In this document: positions 41,072-49,607 of the stretch, one piece after another
Numbering within the stretch: the stretch's first letter is position 1
Layout of the letters: every line of letters begins with the position of its first letter
Assembly: GCA_038253555.1 (NCBI GenBank)
Contig: JBBSGZ010000001.1
Span: 13,062 to 77,061 of the forward strand
Direction: 5' to 3'
DNA from: JALYUA01 sp038253555
GTDB lineage: Bacteria; Acidobacteriota; Thermoanaerobaculia; UBA5066; Gp7-AA6
DNA: 64,000 nt
The notes under the pieces: generated by a model
Seen by the model: only the letters and a program-made list of their open reading frames with translations
Told to the model about the DNA's origin: nothing
Database searches by the model: none
Translations under genes and position numbers: made by a program

Positions 41072-42322
41072 GTGCACCCGCCCGAATCCGACCTGATCTA
41101 CGACTGGAACCGAGCCGGCGGCTCCGTGTTCCCCGCCCGCGGCGTCGTGGAGCTCGACGACGAGACCCTGCGCGACGGCCTGCAGTCGCCGTCGGTCAAG
41201 AGCCCCTCGATAGAACACAAGCTGAAGCTCCTCCACCTGATGGAGGCGCTCGGGATCGATTCGGCCGACATCGGCCTGCCCGGGGCGGGCCCGCACGTGG
41301 TCGCGACGGTCACGCGCCTCGCGCGGGAGATCGTCGATTCGGGGATGAAGATCCGACCCAACTGCGCGGCGCGGACCGTCGCCGCCGACATCATTCCGAT
41401 CATCGAGATCTCTCAGAAAGTCGGCATTCCGATCGAAGTCTCCTGCTTCATCGGCTCCTCCCCGATCCGGCAGTACGCTGAGGACTGGGACCTCGACCGC
41501 ATGCTGCGTCTCTCGGAGGACGCCGTGTCGCTGGCGGTCAAGGAGGGCCTTCCGGTCATGTACGTGACGGAAGACACCACGCGCGCGCACCCGGACCACA
41601 TCCGGCAGATGTACACCACGGCGATGCGGGCCGGCGCCCAGCGTGTCTGCGTCTGCGACACCGTCGGCCACGCGACACCGAACGGCGTGCAGAACCTGAT
41701 CCGCTTCGTCGTGCAGATGGTGAACGCCGTGAATCCCGAGGTGAAGGTGGACTGGCACGGCCACCAGGATCGCGGGTTTGGCGTCACGAACGCCCTCTGG
41801 GCGCTCGAGGCCGGGGCCCACCGCGTGCACGCCTGCGCGCTCGGGATCGGCGAGCGCGTCGGAAACACGCCGATGGATCAGCTTCTCGTCAACCTCCAGC
41901 TCCTCGGTTGGATCGACCGCGATTTGACCCGGCTTCACGACTACTCCTCGCTCGTCTCGGAGGCCACCGGAGTTCCGATTCCGGACAATTACCCGGTGGT
42001 AGGGCGCGATGCGTTCCGGACCGGAACGGGAGTCCACGCGGCCGCGATCATCAAGGCGCGCAAAAAGGGGGACGAGTGGCTCGCCGACCGGGTGTACTCC
42101 GGGGTCCCGGCCGCGATGATCGGCCGCCGGCAGGTGATCGAGATCGGCCCCATGAGCGGCCTGTCGAACGTGCACTGCTGGCTTCAGGACCGGGGCCTCG
42201 AGGCGCGCCCCGAGGTCGTCGAGTCGATTTTTCGCCGCGCGAAGGAGAGCGACAAAATCCTCGCCGACGAAGAGATCCTTGCCATCGTTCACGCGCTCGC
42301 TGACGCGCCCACGGCCCATTAA
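41072..42322 (+). CDS. LeuA/homocitrate synthase-family (DRE-TIM) acyltransferase
   Basis: Enzyme of 416 residues from the HMGL-like TIM-barrel family that condenses acetyl-CoA with 2-oxo acids or does related aldol chemistry. The DRE-type motif appears as ELDDETLRDGLQSP near 27-40, and the metal-binding HxH as VDWHGHQDRGFGVTN. A C-terminal regulatory domain is not evident, so a simple 2-isopropylmalate synthase is uncertain; homocitrate, citramalate or Re-citrate synthase-like functions remain open. No leuBCD is adjacent. It has its own promoter after the acyl-CoA genes. Confidence 0.75.
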   Translation: MHPPESDLIYDWNRAGGSVFPARGVVELDDETLRDGLQSPSVKSPSIEHKLKLLHLMEALGIDSADIGLPGAGPHVVATVTRLAREIVDSGMKIRPNCAARTVAADIIPIIEISQKVGIPIEVSCFIGSSPIRQYAEDWDLDRMLRLSEDAVSLAVKEGLPVMYVTEDTTRAHPDHIRQMYTTAMRAGAQRVCVCDTVGHATPNGVQNLIRFVVQMVNAVNPEVKVDWHGHQDRGFGVTNALWALEAGAHRVHACALGIGERVGNTPMDQLLVNLQLLGWIDRDLTRLHDYSSLVSEATGVPIPDNYPVVGRDAFRTGTGVHAAAIIKARKKGDEWLADRVYSGVPAAMIGRRQVIEIGPMSGLSNVHCWLQDRGLEARPEVVESIFRRAKESDKILADEEILAIVHALADAPTAH

Positions 42323-43283
42323 GACGAAGACACCCCGCGACGCGGTCCCCGCGGACGCCCCGCGTTCGGAATTTCTGCAGCGGCAGCTCCCCACGTTCCT
42401 CGACCATCTCGCGGTCGAGCGCGGCCTTTCACCGGCCTCCGTCGGCGCGTACGGGAGCGATCTGTCCGCGTTCGGCCGCTTTCTCGCGGCGTCCGGCGTG
42501 ACGGCACAGGGCGCGACGCGCGCGGAGCTCGGCCGGTACTTCGGCTCGACGCGCGCGCGCGGTCTCTCCGCCCGATCCGCCTCACGCGCGCTTTCGGCGC
42601 TGCGGGCGTTCTATTCGTATGCCGCCCTTCACCTCGGGTTCACCGAGGATCCCACGATCGACCTGACGAATCCGAAGCTCGGATTCTCCCTTCCCAAAGC
42701 GCTGTCGGAAGCCGAAGTCGTCGCGCTGATGAACGCCCCCGACGAGGCGACCTCTCTCGGCCTGAGAGACCGCGCGATGCTGGAACTGCTTTACGCGTCG
42801 GGGCTGCGGGTCTCGGAGCTCGTCGGCCTGCCGCGGGCCGCGATCGATCTGCCCGCCGGGATCCTGCTCGTGAGAGGCAAGGGGGGAAAGGAACGGCTCG
42901 TGCCGTTCGGCGGGAGCGCGACGAAGTGGCTTCGCCGGTACCTCGAGGAGGCCCGGCCTGCCCTGGACACCCGCAGGTCCGCGGTCCTTTTTCTGTCTTC
43001 GCGCGGAGCGGCGATGACGCGCCAGCGGTTCTGGCAGATTCTGGAGGGATACGGCCGCTCGGCAGGGATCCGGTCCCCGCTCACGCCGCACGGGCTGAGG
43101 CACTCGTTCGCCACCCACCTCCTGGAGCACGGCGCCGACCTGCGGGCGCTGCAGATGATGCTCGGCCACTCGGACATCTCGACGACATCGATTTACACGC
43201 ACGTCTCGCGCGGACGTCTGCGGCGGGTTTACGACGAATTTCATCCGCGCGCCAGCCGCTCGAGGAGAGGGAAGGTTCGTTGA
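42279..43283 (+). CDS. XerC/XerD-family tyrosine recombinase
   Basis: Site-specific recombinase of 334 residues resolving chromosome dimers at dif by family role. N-terminal SAM-like domain (FLDHLAVERGLSPASVGAYG) and catalytic domain with Arg in ASGLRVSELVGL, HGLRHSFATHLL (His and Arg) and LGHSDISTTSIYTHVS (His and nucleophile Tyr). All catalytic residues are present. The only standard start in frame is TTG 42279, which overlaps the LeuA-family gene by 44 bases, so the start is uncertain. No integrated element surrounds it, supporting a housekeeping Xer. Confidence 0.9.
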   Translation: MPSFTRSLTRPRPIKTKTPRDAVPADAPRSEFLQRQLPTFLDHLAVERGLSPASVGAYGSDLSAFGRFLAASGVTAQGATRAELGRYFGSTRARGLSARSASRALSALRAFYSYAALHLGFTEDPTIDLTNPKLGFSLPKALSEAEVVALMNAPDEATSLGLRDRAMLELLYASGLRVSELVGLPRAAIDLPAGILLVRGKGGKERLVPFGGSATKWLRRYLEEARPALDTRRSAVLFLSSRGAAMTRQRFWQILEGYGRSAGIRSPLTPHGLRHSFATHLLEHGADLRALQMMLGHSDISTTSIYTHVSRGRLRRVYDEFHPRASRSRRGKVR

Positions 43284-43375
43284 GCGCGCGGCGTGGGTTT
43301 CGAGGCCTCTCCGACAGGGGTTTCGTAGGGCCGCAGGGGAATTTCCGGTCGCCGCTTCCTGTTCCCGGACGACGT

Positions 43376-44095
43376 ATGTCTTCATCTCTTCGAGCCGCTC
43401 TCCTGATCGGGTTTTTCACGGCGTCCGCGATGCGGGCGGAGCTCGTGATCTTCGAGGACGGCCGCGTTGTGAAGGCGGCCTCGTACCAGGTCCGCGGCGA
43501 GGAGGTCGAAATTCGTCTCCCCGGCGGCGGCAGCTATTCCGTCGATCTCCATCGCGTCGAGAGGATCGTCGACGACGAAGTCATCCTGCCTCCGGCCGCG
43601 GTCGCGCAGGCGCAGGCCCCGGCGGGGCCCGCGGTGACCTACGACATGCGCTACCAGGCGCATCGGAAGCCGCTCTTCCCGTCGCGCTACGACGCCGTCA
43701 TCGACGCGGAGGCAAAGCGCTACGACGTCGACGCCGCCTTCGTCTCGGCCCTGATCCGGGCGGAGTCCAACTACGAGCCGCGCGCGGTCTCGCGCAAGGG
43801 CGCCCGCGGCCTGATGCAGTTGATGCCCGCGACGGCGCGCCGGTTGAACGTGCAGCGCCCCTTTGATCCCGCCGCGAACGTGCGGGGAGGCGTCCGCTAT
43901 CTGCGAGAGCTCCTCGACCGCTTCGATGGGAAGCCGGAGCTCGTGCTCGCGGCCTACAACGCCGGCGAAAACGCCGTCGAGAGCTACGGCGGGGTGCCCC
44001 CGTATCGAGAGACGGTCGGATACGTGAAGCGCATCCTCACGTGGTGGACGCCCGCCGTCTTGACGGGGGCGGGAATGGCCGCGGCGGAGCGCTGA
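43376..44095 (+). CDS. Lytic transglycosylase with N-terminal beta domain
   Basis: Exported murein-cleaving enzyme of 239 residues. Signal peptide at 1-20 (LRAALLIGFFTASAMRA), a short beta-rich domain (LVIFEDGRVVKAASYQVRG) and an SLT domain with catalytic Glu in RAESNYEPRAVSRKGARG, then LMQLMPATA and VLAAYNAGENAVESYGG. Fold and motifs match Slt70/MltE-like lysozyme-fold enzymes. ATG 43376 starts the signal peptide; the 92 bases before it (43284-43375) hold no recognisable feature. Confidence 0.9.
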   Translation: MSSSLRAALLIGFFTASAMRAELVIFEDGRVVKAASYQVRGEEVEIRLPGGGSYSVDLHRVERIVDDEVILPPAAVAQAQAPAGPAVTYDMRYQAHRKPLFPSRYDAVIDAEAKRYDVDAAFVSALIRAESNYEPRAVSRKGARGLMQLMPATARRLNVQRPFDPAANVRGGVRYLRELLDRFDGKPELVLAAYNAGENAVESYGGVPPYRETVGYVKRILTWWTPAVLTGAGMAAAER

Positions 44096-44129
44096 GCCGG
44101 AAGCTCCAGCCGGCACCCGCCGACGAATT

Positions 44130-44915
44130 TCAGTCCATCCCGAGCCGCGCGAGGTAGCCCTTCTCCCGCACGCGTCCGAGCATCCACCCGAAGAAGGTCC
44201 CCCCCGCGGCGAGGTAGATCGCGTTCAATCCGACGGCGGCGACGAGCACGCCTCCCGGGACGTGACCCGTCGCGAGGGCCGACCGCATTCCCTCGAACAC
44301 GTGCGTCGAAGGCAGCAGGAGCGAGATTGGACGCAGCCACGCGGGCAGGACGGCGACGGGGTAGAAGACCGCGGAGAGAGGCTGGATGAGGAAAGGAATT
44401 CCCCAGATCAGAGCCTCCGCGGCCTGTCCGAACCGCAGCACCAGAGCCATCGTGAACATCCCCATCGCCCAACCGAACAGGAGGAGCGAGAAGTAGAAAG
44501 GGAGGAGCGGAAGTCCGATCGCGAACAGCGGGAAGCCGTAGAAGATCCGCGCGAGTATGGCCAGCACGCCGGCCGACACCGTCGCTCGCAGGACGCCGAT
44601 CAAGGACGTGGCGACCAGCAGCTCCCAGGTCCGGACGGGAGCCACGAAGACATTCAGGATGTTTCGCGCCCAGATGTCTTCCGTGATCGACAGCGTGATC
44701 GCCTGCTGTGCGCTGTAGAAGATGTCCCAGAAGATGACGGCGCCGAGAAGGAACGTGACCCCCTTGGGCGCCGCGATTTGTTCGAGATACGAGGTCAGGA
44801 ACCCCCAGACGAGCAGGTCCATGACGGGCCAGAACAGCACGCCCATCAGCCGCGCGGTGCTTCTTCGATACAGATAGAGATAGCGAAGGAGAAGAGCGCC
44901 GATCCTGGAAATCAT
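44130..44915 (-). CDS. ABC-2 type exporter permease
   Basis: Inner-membrane permease of 261 residues with six hydrophobic segments (for example MDLLVWGFLTSYLEQIA, VTFLLGAVIFWDIFYSAQQA, VFYPVAVLPAWLRPISLLLP). NILNVFVAPVRTWELLVATS is typical of ABC-2 membrane proteins. It pairs with the ATPase encoded just upstream on the same strand (ATGA overlap). Exported substrate unknown. Confidence 0.88.
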   Translation of the reverse strand: MISRIGALLLRYLYLYRRSTARLMGVLFWPVMDLLVWGFLTSYLEQIAAPKGVTFLLGAVIFWDIFYSAQQAITLSITEDIWARNILNVFVAPVRTWELLVATSLIGVLRATVSAGVLAILARIFYGFPLFAIGLPLLPFYFSLLLFGWAMGMFTMALVLRFGQAAEALIWGIPFLIQPLSAVFYPVAVLPAWLRPISLLLPSTHVFEGMRSALATGHVPGGVLVAAVGLNAIYLAAGGTFFGWMLGRVREKGYLARLGMD

Positions 44916-45679
44916 CGGGTCGGCTCGATCATGTTTCCGTCACGCGCGATCGCGATGAACACGTCTTCCAGGGAGTCGCTCTGAGCGCGCGCCAGGAGAT
45001 CCCCCGGCGTGCCCTCGGCGACCGCGCGGCCGTGCGCCAGAAACAGCACGCGGTCGCAGAGGACCTCGACCTCGCGCATGTTGTGAGAGGTGTAGACGAT
45101 CGTCACGCCCCGCTCGCGTTGCAGCTTCTGAAGGACCGTGCGGACTTTGTCGGCGATGTCGGGGTCGAGGCTGGCGGTGGGCTCGTCGAGAAACAGCACT
45201 TCGGGGTCGTTCAGGAAGGCCTTGCAGAGATTGACCCGCGTGAGTTGCCCGGAGGAAAGGGCGCCCGTGGCCCTGTTCGCGGAATCGGAGACTTCGAAAA
45301 GTTCCAGGAGTCCGTCGATCTTCGCCTGCGGCCGGCGAACTCCGTAAAGGCCCGCGAAAACGCGCAGGTTTTGCCGGACGGTCAGATTCGACGGAAGGGA
45401 AATGTACGCCGAGGAGAAATTGACCCGCTGCAGGATCGCGAGCCGGTCAGACGGCATGGAGAGTCCGAGCACCCGTATCTGCCCGGCCGTCGGAGTCGTC
45501 AATCCGAGCAGGAGCTGAACCGTGGTGCTCTTCCCGGCGCCGTTCGCGCCAAGAAGCCCGAAGATCTCACCGGCAGCGACGGAGAAGGAGAGTCCGTCCA
45601 CGGCGGCGAGGTCCGCGAAACGCTTGGTGAGGCCCGCCACGGAAATCGCCGCTTCGAATGGGCCGGGGGTCTCGGGCAT
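44912..45679 (-). CDS. ABC exporter ATP-binding protein
   Basis: ATPase subunit of 255 residues, NatA/CcmA-like. Walker A GANGAGKST (44-52), Q-loop near NFSSAYISLP, signature ALSSGQLTRVNL, Walker B VLFLDEPTASLDPD and switch His in YTSHNMREVEVL are all present. Start ATG 45679 has AAGAGGAGAG about ten bases upstream. A longer upstream frame is antisense to the HDAC gene and was rejected. Forms a two-gene exporter with the next permease gene. Confidence 0.94.
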   Translation of the reverse strand: MPETPGPFEAAISVAGLTKRFADLAAVDGLSFSVAAGEIFGLLGANGAGKSTTVQLLLGLTTPTAGQIRVLGLSMPSDRLAILQRVNFSSAYISLPSNLTVRQNLRVFAGLYGVRRPQAKIDGLLELFEVSDSANRATGALSSGQLTRVNLCKAFLNDPEVLFLDEPTASLDPDIADKVRTVLQKLQRERGVTIVYTSHNMREVEVLCDRVLFLAHGRAVAEGTPGDLLARAQSDSLEDVFIAIARDGNMIEPTR

Positions 45680-45721
45680 AGAGACGGGCTCTCCTCTTCT
45701 TGTTCTCGCGGGCGGCGCGAG

Positions 45722-45731
45722 ATTGTAAGGT
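45722..45731. promoter_or_regulatory. Overlapping divergent -10 boxes
   Basis: Minus strand TACAAT (45727-45722) serves the ABC ATPase with a leader of about 35 bases and a Shine-Dalgarno site. Plus strand TAAGGT (45726-45731) lies eight bases before the GTG of the deacetylase gene, a leaderless start. The two boxes overlap by two bases. Confidence 0.45.
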
Positions 45732-45739
45732 CTCGCGTG

Positions 45740-46643
45740 GTGAAGATCTTCTCGACGGCCAGATACGTCCTCCCGCTGCCCGAGGGGCATCGCTTTCCCA
45801 TGGAGAAATACGCGCGGCTGTCTCAGAGGGTGACGGCGGAGCTCGGAGCGCGGGCATCCCGTTTGCGAACCTCCCGCGGCGGATGACTCGGATCTTCTCC
45901 GGGCCCATACGTCCGACTGGGTCGCCCGGGTCTCCTCCGGAGCTCTCACGCGCGAGGAGATCCGCCGCATCGGTTTTCCCTGGTCCTCCGAAATGGTCGA
46001 GCGCTCGCGTCGATCCGCCGGGGCCACGATGGCGGCGTGCCGCGCGGCGATCGAGGACGGCATGGCGGTGAACCTCGCAGGCGGCACGCACCACGCATTC
46101 GCGCACCGCGGGGAAGGGTATTGCGTCTTCAACGACACCGCCGTCGCGGCCCGGGCGATGCAGAGCGAAAAGCGCGCGCGCCGCGTGCTGGTCATCGACT
46201 GCGACGTGCACCAGGGCAACGGCACCGCGGCGATCTTTCGGGACGATCCCTCCGTCTTCACGTTCTCGATCCACGGCGCGAAGAATTTTCCCTTCCGAAA
46301 GGAAAAAAGCGACCTCGACGTCGAGCTGCCTGACGGAAGCGGAGACTCGGAGTACCTCGAAGCGCTCTCGGCAGGATTGGCCGAGGTGACGATCCGTTTC
46401 CCCGCTCCGGACCTCGCGTTTTACGTCGCCGGCGCGGACCCGTGGGAGGGAGACCGCCTGGGCCGTTTGAAGGTCTCTCAGGCAGGGCTCGCTGCGCGCG
46501 ACCGCCTGGTCCTCGGAGAGCTGCGCCACGCGGGGATACCCGTCGCCGTGACGATGGCCGGCGGATACGGCCGTCCAATCGACGGCACGGTCGAGATCCA
46601 CTTCGAAACCGTTCGCCTCGCCGCGGAGCTGTCCGGCCTCTGA
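45740..46643 (+). pseudogene. Histone deacetylase-family hydrolase, frameshifted
   Basis: Zinc deacetylase of the HDAC/acetoin utilisation family. The first frame from GTG 45740 reads VKIFSTARYVLPLPEGHRF, the usual N-terminus, then stops early. From about 45868 the protein continues in another frame (EPPAADDSDLLRAHTSDW, then GALTREEIRRIGFPWS) to the stop at 46643, with catalytic LAGGTHHAFAH, zinc motif DCDVHQGNGT and VAGADPWEGDRLG intact. One base is missing near 45861-45868, a real mutation or an assembly error. If intact, about 300 residues. GTG 45737 is an alternative start. Likely substrate: acetylated polyamine or protein. Confidence 0.8.
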
Positions 46644-46740
46644 CCCGCGGCCCCGGCATATCCGAGCGCAGGGAGAACGAACACTGCATCACCGGATTCT
46701 CGAGTTCTCGTAGTGCCCGCGGGCCCCCTGAACCCGACCT

Positions 46741-46760
46741 CTCCCCGAGCGCTGGGGGAG
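46741..46760. repeat. Near-perfect palindrome in the gap 46644-46894
   Basis: CTCCCC and GGGGAG arms enclose AGCGCT, itself a palindrome, giving a hairpin with one G-G mismatch per side. It may act as a terminator-like or REP-like element after the deacetylase gene; there is no T-tract. The remaining 251-base gap holds no gene that I can see, only the promoter below. Confidence 0.45.
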
Positions 46761-46836
46761 GGAGAAGGCCGCGGGTGACCACTGCGGAGAGGGCTTTTGA
46801 GCAGGCGACGGACCGTCGGATCTTCGTATTTGCGAG

Positions 46837-46842
46837 TAAACT
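46837..46842 (+). promoter_or_regulatory. -10 box (TAAACT) and leader hairpin for 46895 gene
   Basis: GAGTAAACT would start a leader of about 45 bases. In it CCTGCG (46855-46860) pairs with CGCAGG (46868-46873), just before the GAAGGAGG ribosome site at 46881-46888. Confidence 0.45.
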
Positions 46843-46894
46843 GGAATCCATCATCCTGCGTCCAATGCGCAGGACGGGACGAAGGAGGTTCTTC

Positions 46895-47212
46895 ATGGAT
46901 AAACGCTTTCGCTTGCTTTCCATGGCCACTCTTTTCGCTGCCGCTCTGTTCGTCACCCCCGCGGCCGGATCGGCCGCTCCCCACCGCATCTGGGTTCCCG
47001 GTCCGCCGCCTGCGCCGGTTGTCGAGGTCCGGCCGACTTCGCCGGGCCGCGGTCACGTCTGGGTGGGCGGATATCACCGCTGGGACGGCCATACCCACGT
47101 CTGGGTCCCGGGAAGCTGGCGCCGCGCCCCCCGTGCCCGGGCCGCCTGGGTCCAGGGCCGGTGGGTGCACTCCCGCCGCGGCTGGTACTGGCGCGAAGGG
47201 CACTGGCGCTGA
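46895..47212 (+). CDS. WXXGXW-repeat exported protein
   Basis: Small exported protein of 105 residues: signal peptide (MDKRFRLLSMATLFAAALF, cleavage near residue 27) and repeats of the YXWX/WXXGXW type (HVWVGGYHRWDGHTHVWVPG, WVQGRWV, WYWREGHWR). Such repeats (PF12779-like) are rich in Trp, Arg and His and occur in many envelope proteins of unknown function. GAAGGAGG lies seven bases before the ATG. The following gene is a related lipoprotein, so the pair may be a duplication. Confidence 0.85.
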   Translation: MDKRFRLLSMATLFAAALFVTPAAGSAAPHRIWVPGPPPAPVVEVRPTSPGRGHVWVGGYHRWDGHTHVWVPGSWRRAPRARAAWVQGRWVHSRRGWYWREGHWR

Positions 47213-47235
47213 GCGCCGCCAGGAAAGGAGCCCGC

Positions 47236-47549
47236 ATGAGGAGAACGCGACGGTGGATTTCCGCCGGTCTCTTCGCGGCGGCCCTGCCCCTTTTAGTTGG
47301 CTGTCCGCCTCCGCCCGCGGGCGTCGTCTACGTGTCTTCGGGGCCGCCGCCGTTCCGCACGGAGTACGTCGGCGCCGCGCCGGGACATGATCATGTCTGG
47401 GTGCGCGGCTTCTATCAGTGGGCGGCGTCAGCTACGTCTGGGTCCCCGGCCATTTCGAACGCCGTCCGCGCGCCGGCGCGAGGTGGGTGGACGGACGGTG
47501 GCGGCATAACCGCCGCGGCTGGTTCTGGATCGCGGGCCACTGGCGCTGA
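47236..47549 (+). pseudogene. WXXGXW-repeat lipoprotein, frameshifted
   Basis: Lipoprotein paralogous to its neighbour. The signal MRRTRRWISAGLFAAALPLL ends in lipobox LLVGC. The first frame reaches VWVRGFYQW, then the repeat continues in another frame (YVWVPGHFERRPRAGARW, WFWIAGHWR) to TGA at 47547. One base is missing in GTGGGCGGCG near 47423, as if the repeat YxWxG had lost a nucleotide. Mutation or assembly error. AGGAAAGGAG lies five bases upstream of the ATG. Without the shift the first frame runs on to 47595 with an unnatural tail. Confidence 0.75.
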
Positions 47550-47553
47550 GACG

Positions 47554-47589
47554 AATCGCGGGCCTTTGGGGTCGAAAAGGCCCGCGATT
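47554..47589. terminator. Bidirectional intrinsic terminator
   Basis: A perfect 14-base inverted repeat (AATCGCGGGCCTTT and AAAGGCCCGCGATT) with an eight-base loop, followed by TTCT on the plus strand. It lies exactly between the convergent WXXGXW lipoprotein and the RsbU-like gene and can serve both. Confidence 0.9.
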
Positions 47590-47591
47590 TT

Positions 47592-49466
47592 CTAGCGGTC
47601 GAGCACCTTCACGACGAGAAGCGTGCGGTCGTCCTCCGCGGGGTGGCCCGCGGCATGCATCGCGACCGCGGAGAGAATGGCTTCGTGCAGGCGCTCGGGG
47701 TCCGAACCCGCCTCCACGCGGAGCAGCGCCTCGAGGCGCTCAAACCCGAACGGGTCCCCGGAGGAATTCGCCGCCTCGATAATCCCGTCCGTCAGGAACA
47801 CCAGGCGGTCCCCGGGCGAGAGCTCGAACCGGGCCGTCGGAAAATCTGAGCGCGGCGAGATCCCCAGGGGGAAGGATGGCAGCGACAGGCTTTCCACGGT
47901 CCCTCCGGAGAGCCGGTACGGAGCGAGCTGGCCTGCATTCGTCAGCGTGGCGTCCCCGGTGGCGGCGTCGAAGGCGAGGAGCGCCAGCGTCATGTAGTTG
48001 CGGGAATCCGTCGAGCGGTGGATGAGCTCGTTCAACTTGATGAACAGCGGCGTGCCCTCCAGTCCCGACTCGAGGAGAGTGGACAGCCCCGCCTTCGCCA
48101 TCGCGACGAGGAGCCCCGTCGAGAGACCATGTCCTGACACGTCGCCGATCGCGACCGCGCTGCGCCCGTCCGGCAATTGCGCATAGTCGTAGTAGTCCCC
48201 CCCGATTTCTGCGAGAGGCTCGAAGTGCGCGAGGAGCGAGAGCCCCGGCAGCGTCGCTCCGGGTGCGGGAAGCAGTTTCTGCTGGAGCGTCCGGGCGATC
48301 GCGATCTCCGACTCCAGCCGTTCCTTTTTCGCCGTCTCGACCAGCAGACCCTCGATGGACTCCGCCATCCCGTCGAAGGAGCGCGCCAGGTCCCCGATCT
48401 GGTTTTTCGAGCGCGAGTGCACGCGAACCGAGAACTCACCGCGGGCGATCGCCTGCGAGGCCCGGGTGAGCTGGTTGACGTTGCGGGTGATCGAGCCGAC
48501 GAGCACGAAAGCGACGGCGAGCGCGGCCAGGTACACGACGAGGAGCAATGCGGACAGGCCGCCGAAGATCGCCCAGAAGACCCGCCCGATCTCAGGCACC
48601 CCCTGCGCGAAGAGCTGGCTCGAGAGATTCCGGGGAGACGTCTGGCCGATGAAGAGAACGACGTTGCGGCTGTTCGGCTCGGGGGCGAACGTTCCGACGG
48701 CCCTGTCCACGTAAACGCCCGCGATCCATTGGCGGTCGGCCCAGTTCCGGGTTGCGGCGGGCCCGGATGTTTTCGCCGCCGGGCGCTCGCGCCGGCTCTT
48801 TTCGCCGGGCGCCGACGGCGGCACCTTGGGTTCCTCGACGGCGGGCCCGGGGGTCTCCTTCCCCTCATCGCCGTCTTTCGAGAAACCGACGTTCCATCCG
48901 CGCCCGGTCCGCGAGGTGCCCACCTCGATCGTCACGTCGTAGCCGGTGGCCTTCGAGATCCGCCGCGCCCAGCTCTTCTCCGGGTCCGTCAGGAGAATCA
49001 GGACCGTGCGGCTGTCTGCGCTGTCCGGGCCGGGGACGGCCAGCCAGCCCTGGTCTCCCGCGATCACGGACCGGGGCTCCTTCAGACGAACCGCCCACGG
49101 AGCCACCGATCCGGGAGGAAGCCACGCGACGTCCGAGCGGACCACCCGCCCGGCGCCGTCGACCGAGAACGAGGGATACCGCTCTCCGGACGCGGCGTCC
49201 GTGCGCGCCGCCGCCAGGGCCTCTCCGTGCACGCGCGTCGCCACGATCTGGTGCGCGACGAGGTATGCCCCGGCGAAGAGAATCGCGGCGAGGAGCGGGA
49301 TCGGGAGAATTCCGATCAGGAAATACGAGAATGCCAGCCGCAGACTCAATTTTCGCACGATGGCGCGGAAGGCGATGACGACCCCTCGGAAGAGGAGCAC
49401 GAGGCCCGCCGTCCACGCCAGGCTGATCGCGATGAGGCGCGCGCAGCCCGATCCCGAATCAGTCAC
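47592..49466 (-). CDS. Membrane HAMP-PP2C (SpoIIE/RsbU-type) phosphatase
   Basis: Sensor-type Ser/Thr phosphatase of 624 residues. Two N-terminal hydrophobic segments (LIAISLAWTAGLVLLF; YFLIGILPIPLLAAILFAG), an extracytoplasmic sensing region of about 220 residues with a Pro/Glu-rich insert, a further membrane helix (LLVVYLAALAVAFVLVGS), HAMP (RGEFSVRVHSRSKNQIGDLA), a coiled coil and a PP2C domain with GGDYYDY, AIGDVSGHGLSTGLL and FLTDGIIEA. Probably acts in a partner-switching pathway; no anti-sigma or STAS gene is near. GTG 49466 is the only start after a stop in frame. TACAAT (49555-49560, minus) is a candidate -10. Confidence 0.92.
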   Translation of the reverse strand: MTDSGSGCARLIAISLAWTAGLVLLFRGVVIAFRAIVRKLSLRLAFSYFLIGILPIPLLAAILFAGAYLVAHQIVATRVHGEALAAARTDAASGERYPSFSVDGAGRVVRSDVAWLPPGSVAPWAVRLKEPRSVIAGDQGWLAVPGPDSADSRTVLILLTDPEKSWARRISKATGYDVTIEVGTSRTGRGWNVGFSKDGDEGKETPGPAVEEPKVPPSAPGEKSRRERPAAKTSGPAATRNWADRQWIAGVYVDRAVGTFAPEPNSRNVVLFIGQTSPRNLSSQLFAQGVPEIGRVFWAIFGGLSALLLVVYLAALAVAFVLVGSITRNVNQLTRASQAIARGEFSVRVHSRSKNQIGDLARSFDGMAESIEGLLVETAKKERLESEIAIARTLQQKLLPAPGATLPGLSLLAHFEPLAEIGGDYYDYAQLPDGRSAVAIGDVSGHGLSTGLLVAMAKAGLSTLLESGLEGTPLFIKLNELIHRSTDSRNYMTLALLAFDAATGDATLTNAGQLAPYRLSGGTVESLSLPSFPLGISPRSDFPTARFELSPGDRLVFLTDGIIEAANSSGDPFGFERLEALLRVEAGSDPERLHEAILSAVAMHAAGHPAEDDRTLLVVKVLDR

Positions 49467-49591
49467 CTGCGCGGCGGCGATGGCCGCCGCGAGCGAGACC
49501 GCTTACACGATCATCCAGTTCCGCGTTGATTTTCGAAGGGCCACGGCGCCCGCGATTGTACGGGGGAGGGAAGCTCGATTCGACGATCCGT

Positions 49592-49597
49592 TAAGAT
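49592..49597 (+). promoter_or_regulatory. -10 box (TAAGAT), leaderless start at 49608
   Basis: TTAAGAT ends ten bases before the GTG at 49608. An ATG at 49596 lies inside the box, which argues against it as a start. Confidence 0.4.
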
Positions 49598-49607
49598 GGG
49601 CCCGCCC

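Noticed and set aside
42279..43283. Integron or prophage integrase interpretation of the tyrosine recombinase
   Set aside because: No attachment-site repeats, tRNA or phage genes nearby; length and motifs fit a housekeeping XerC/D.
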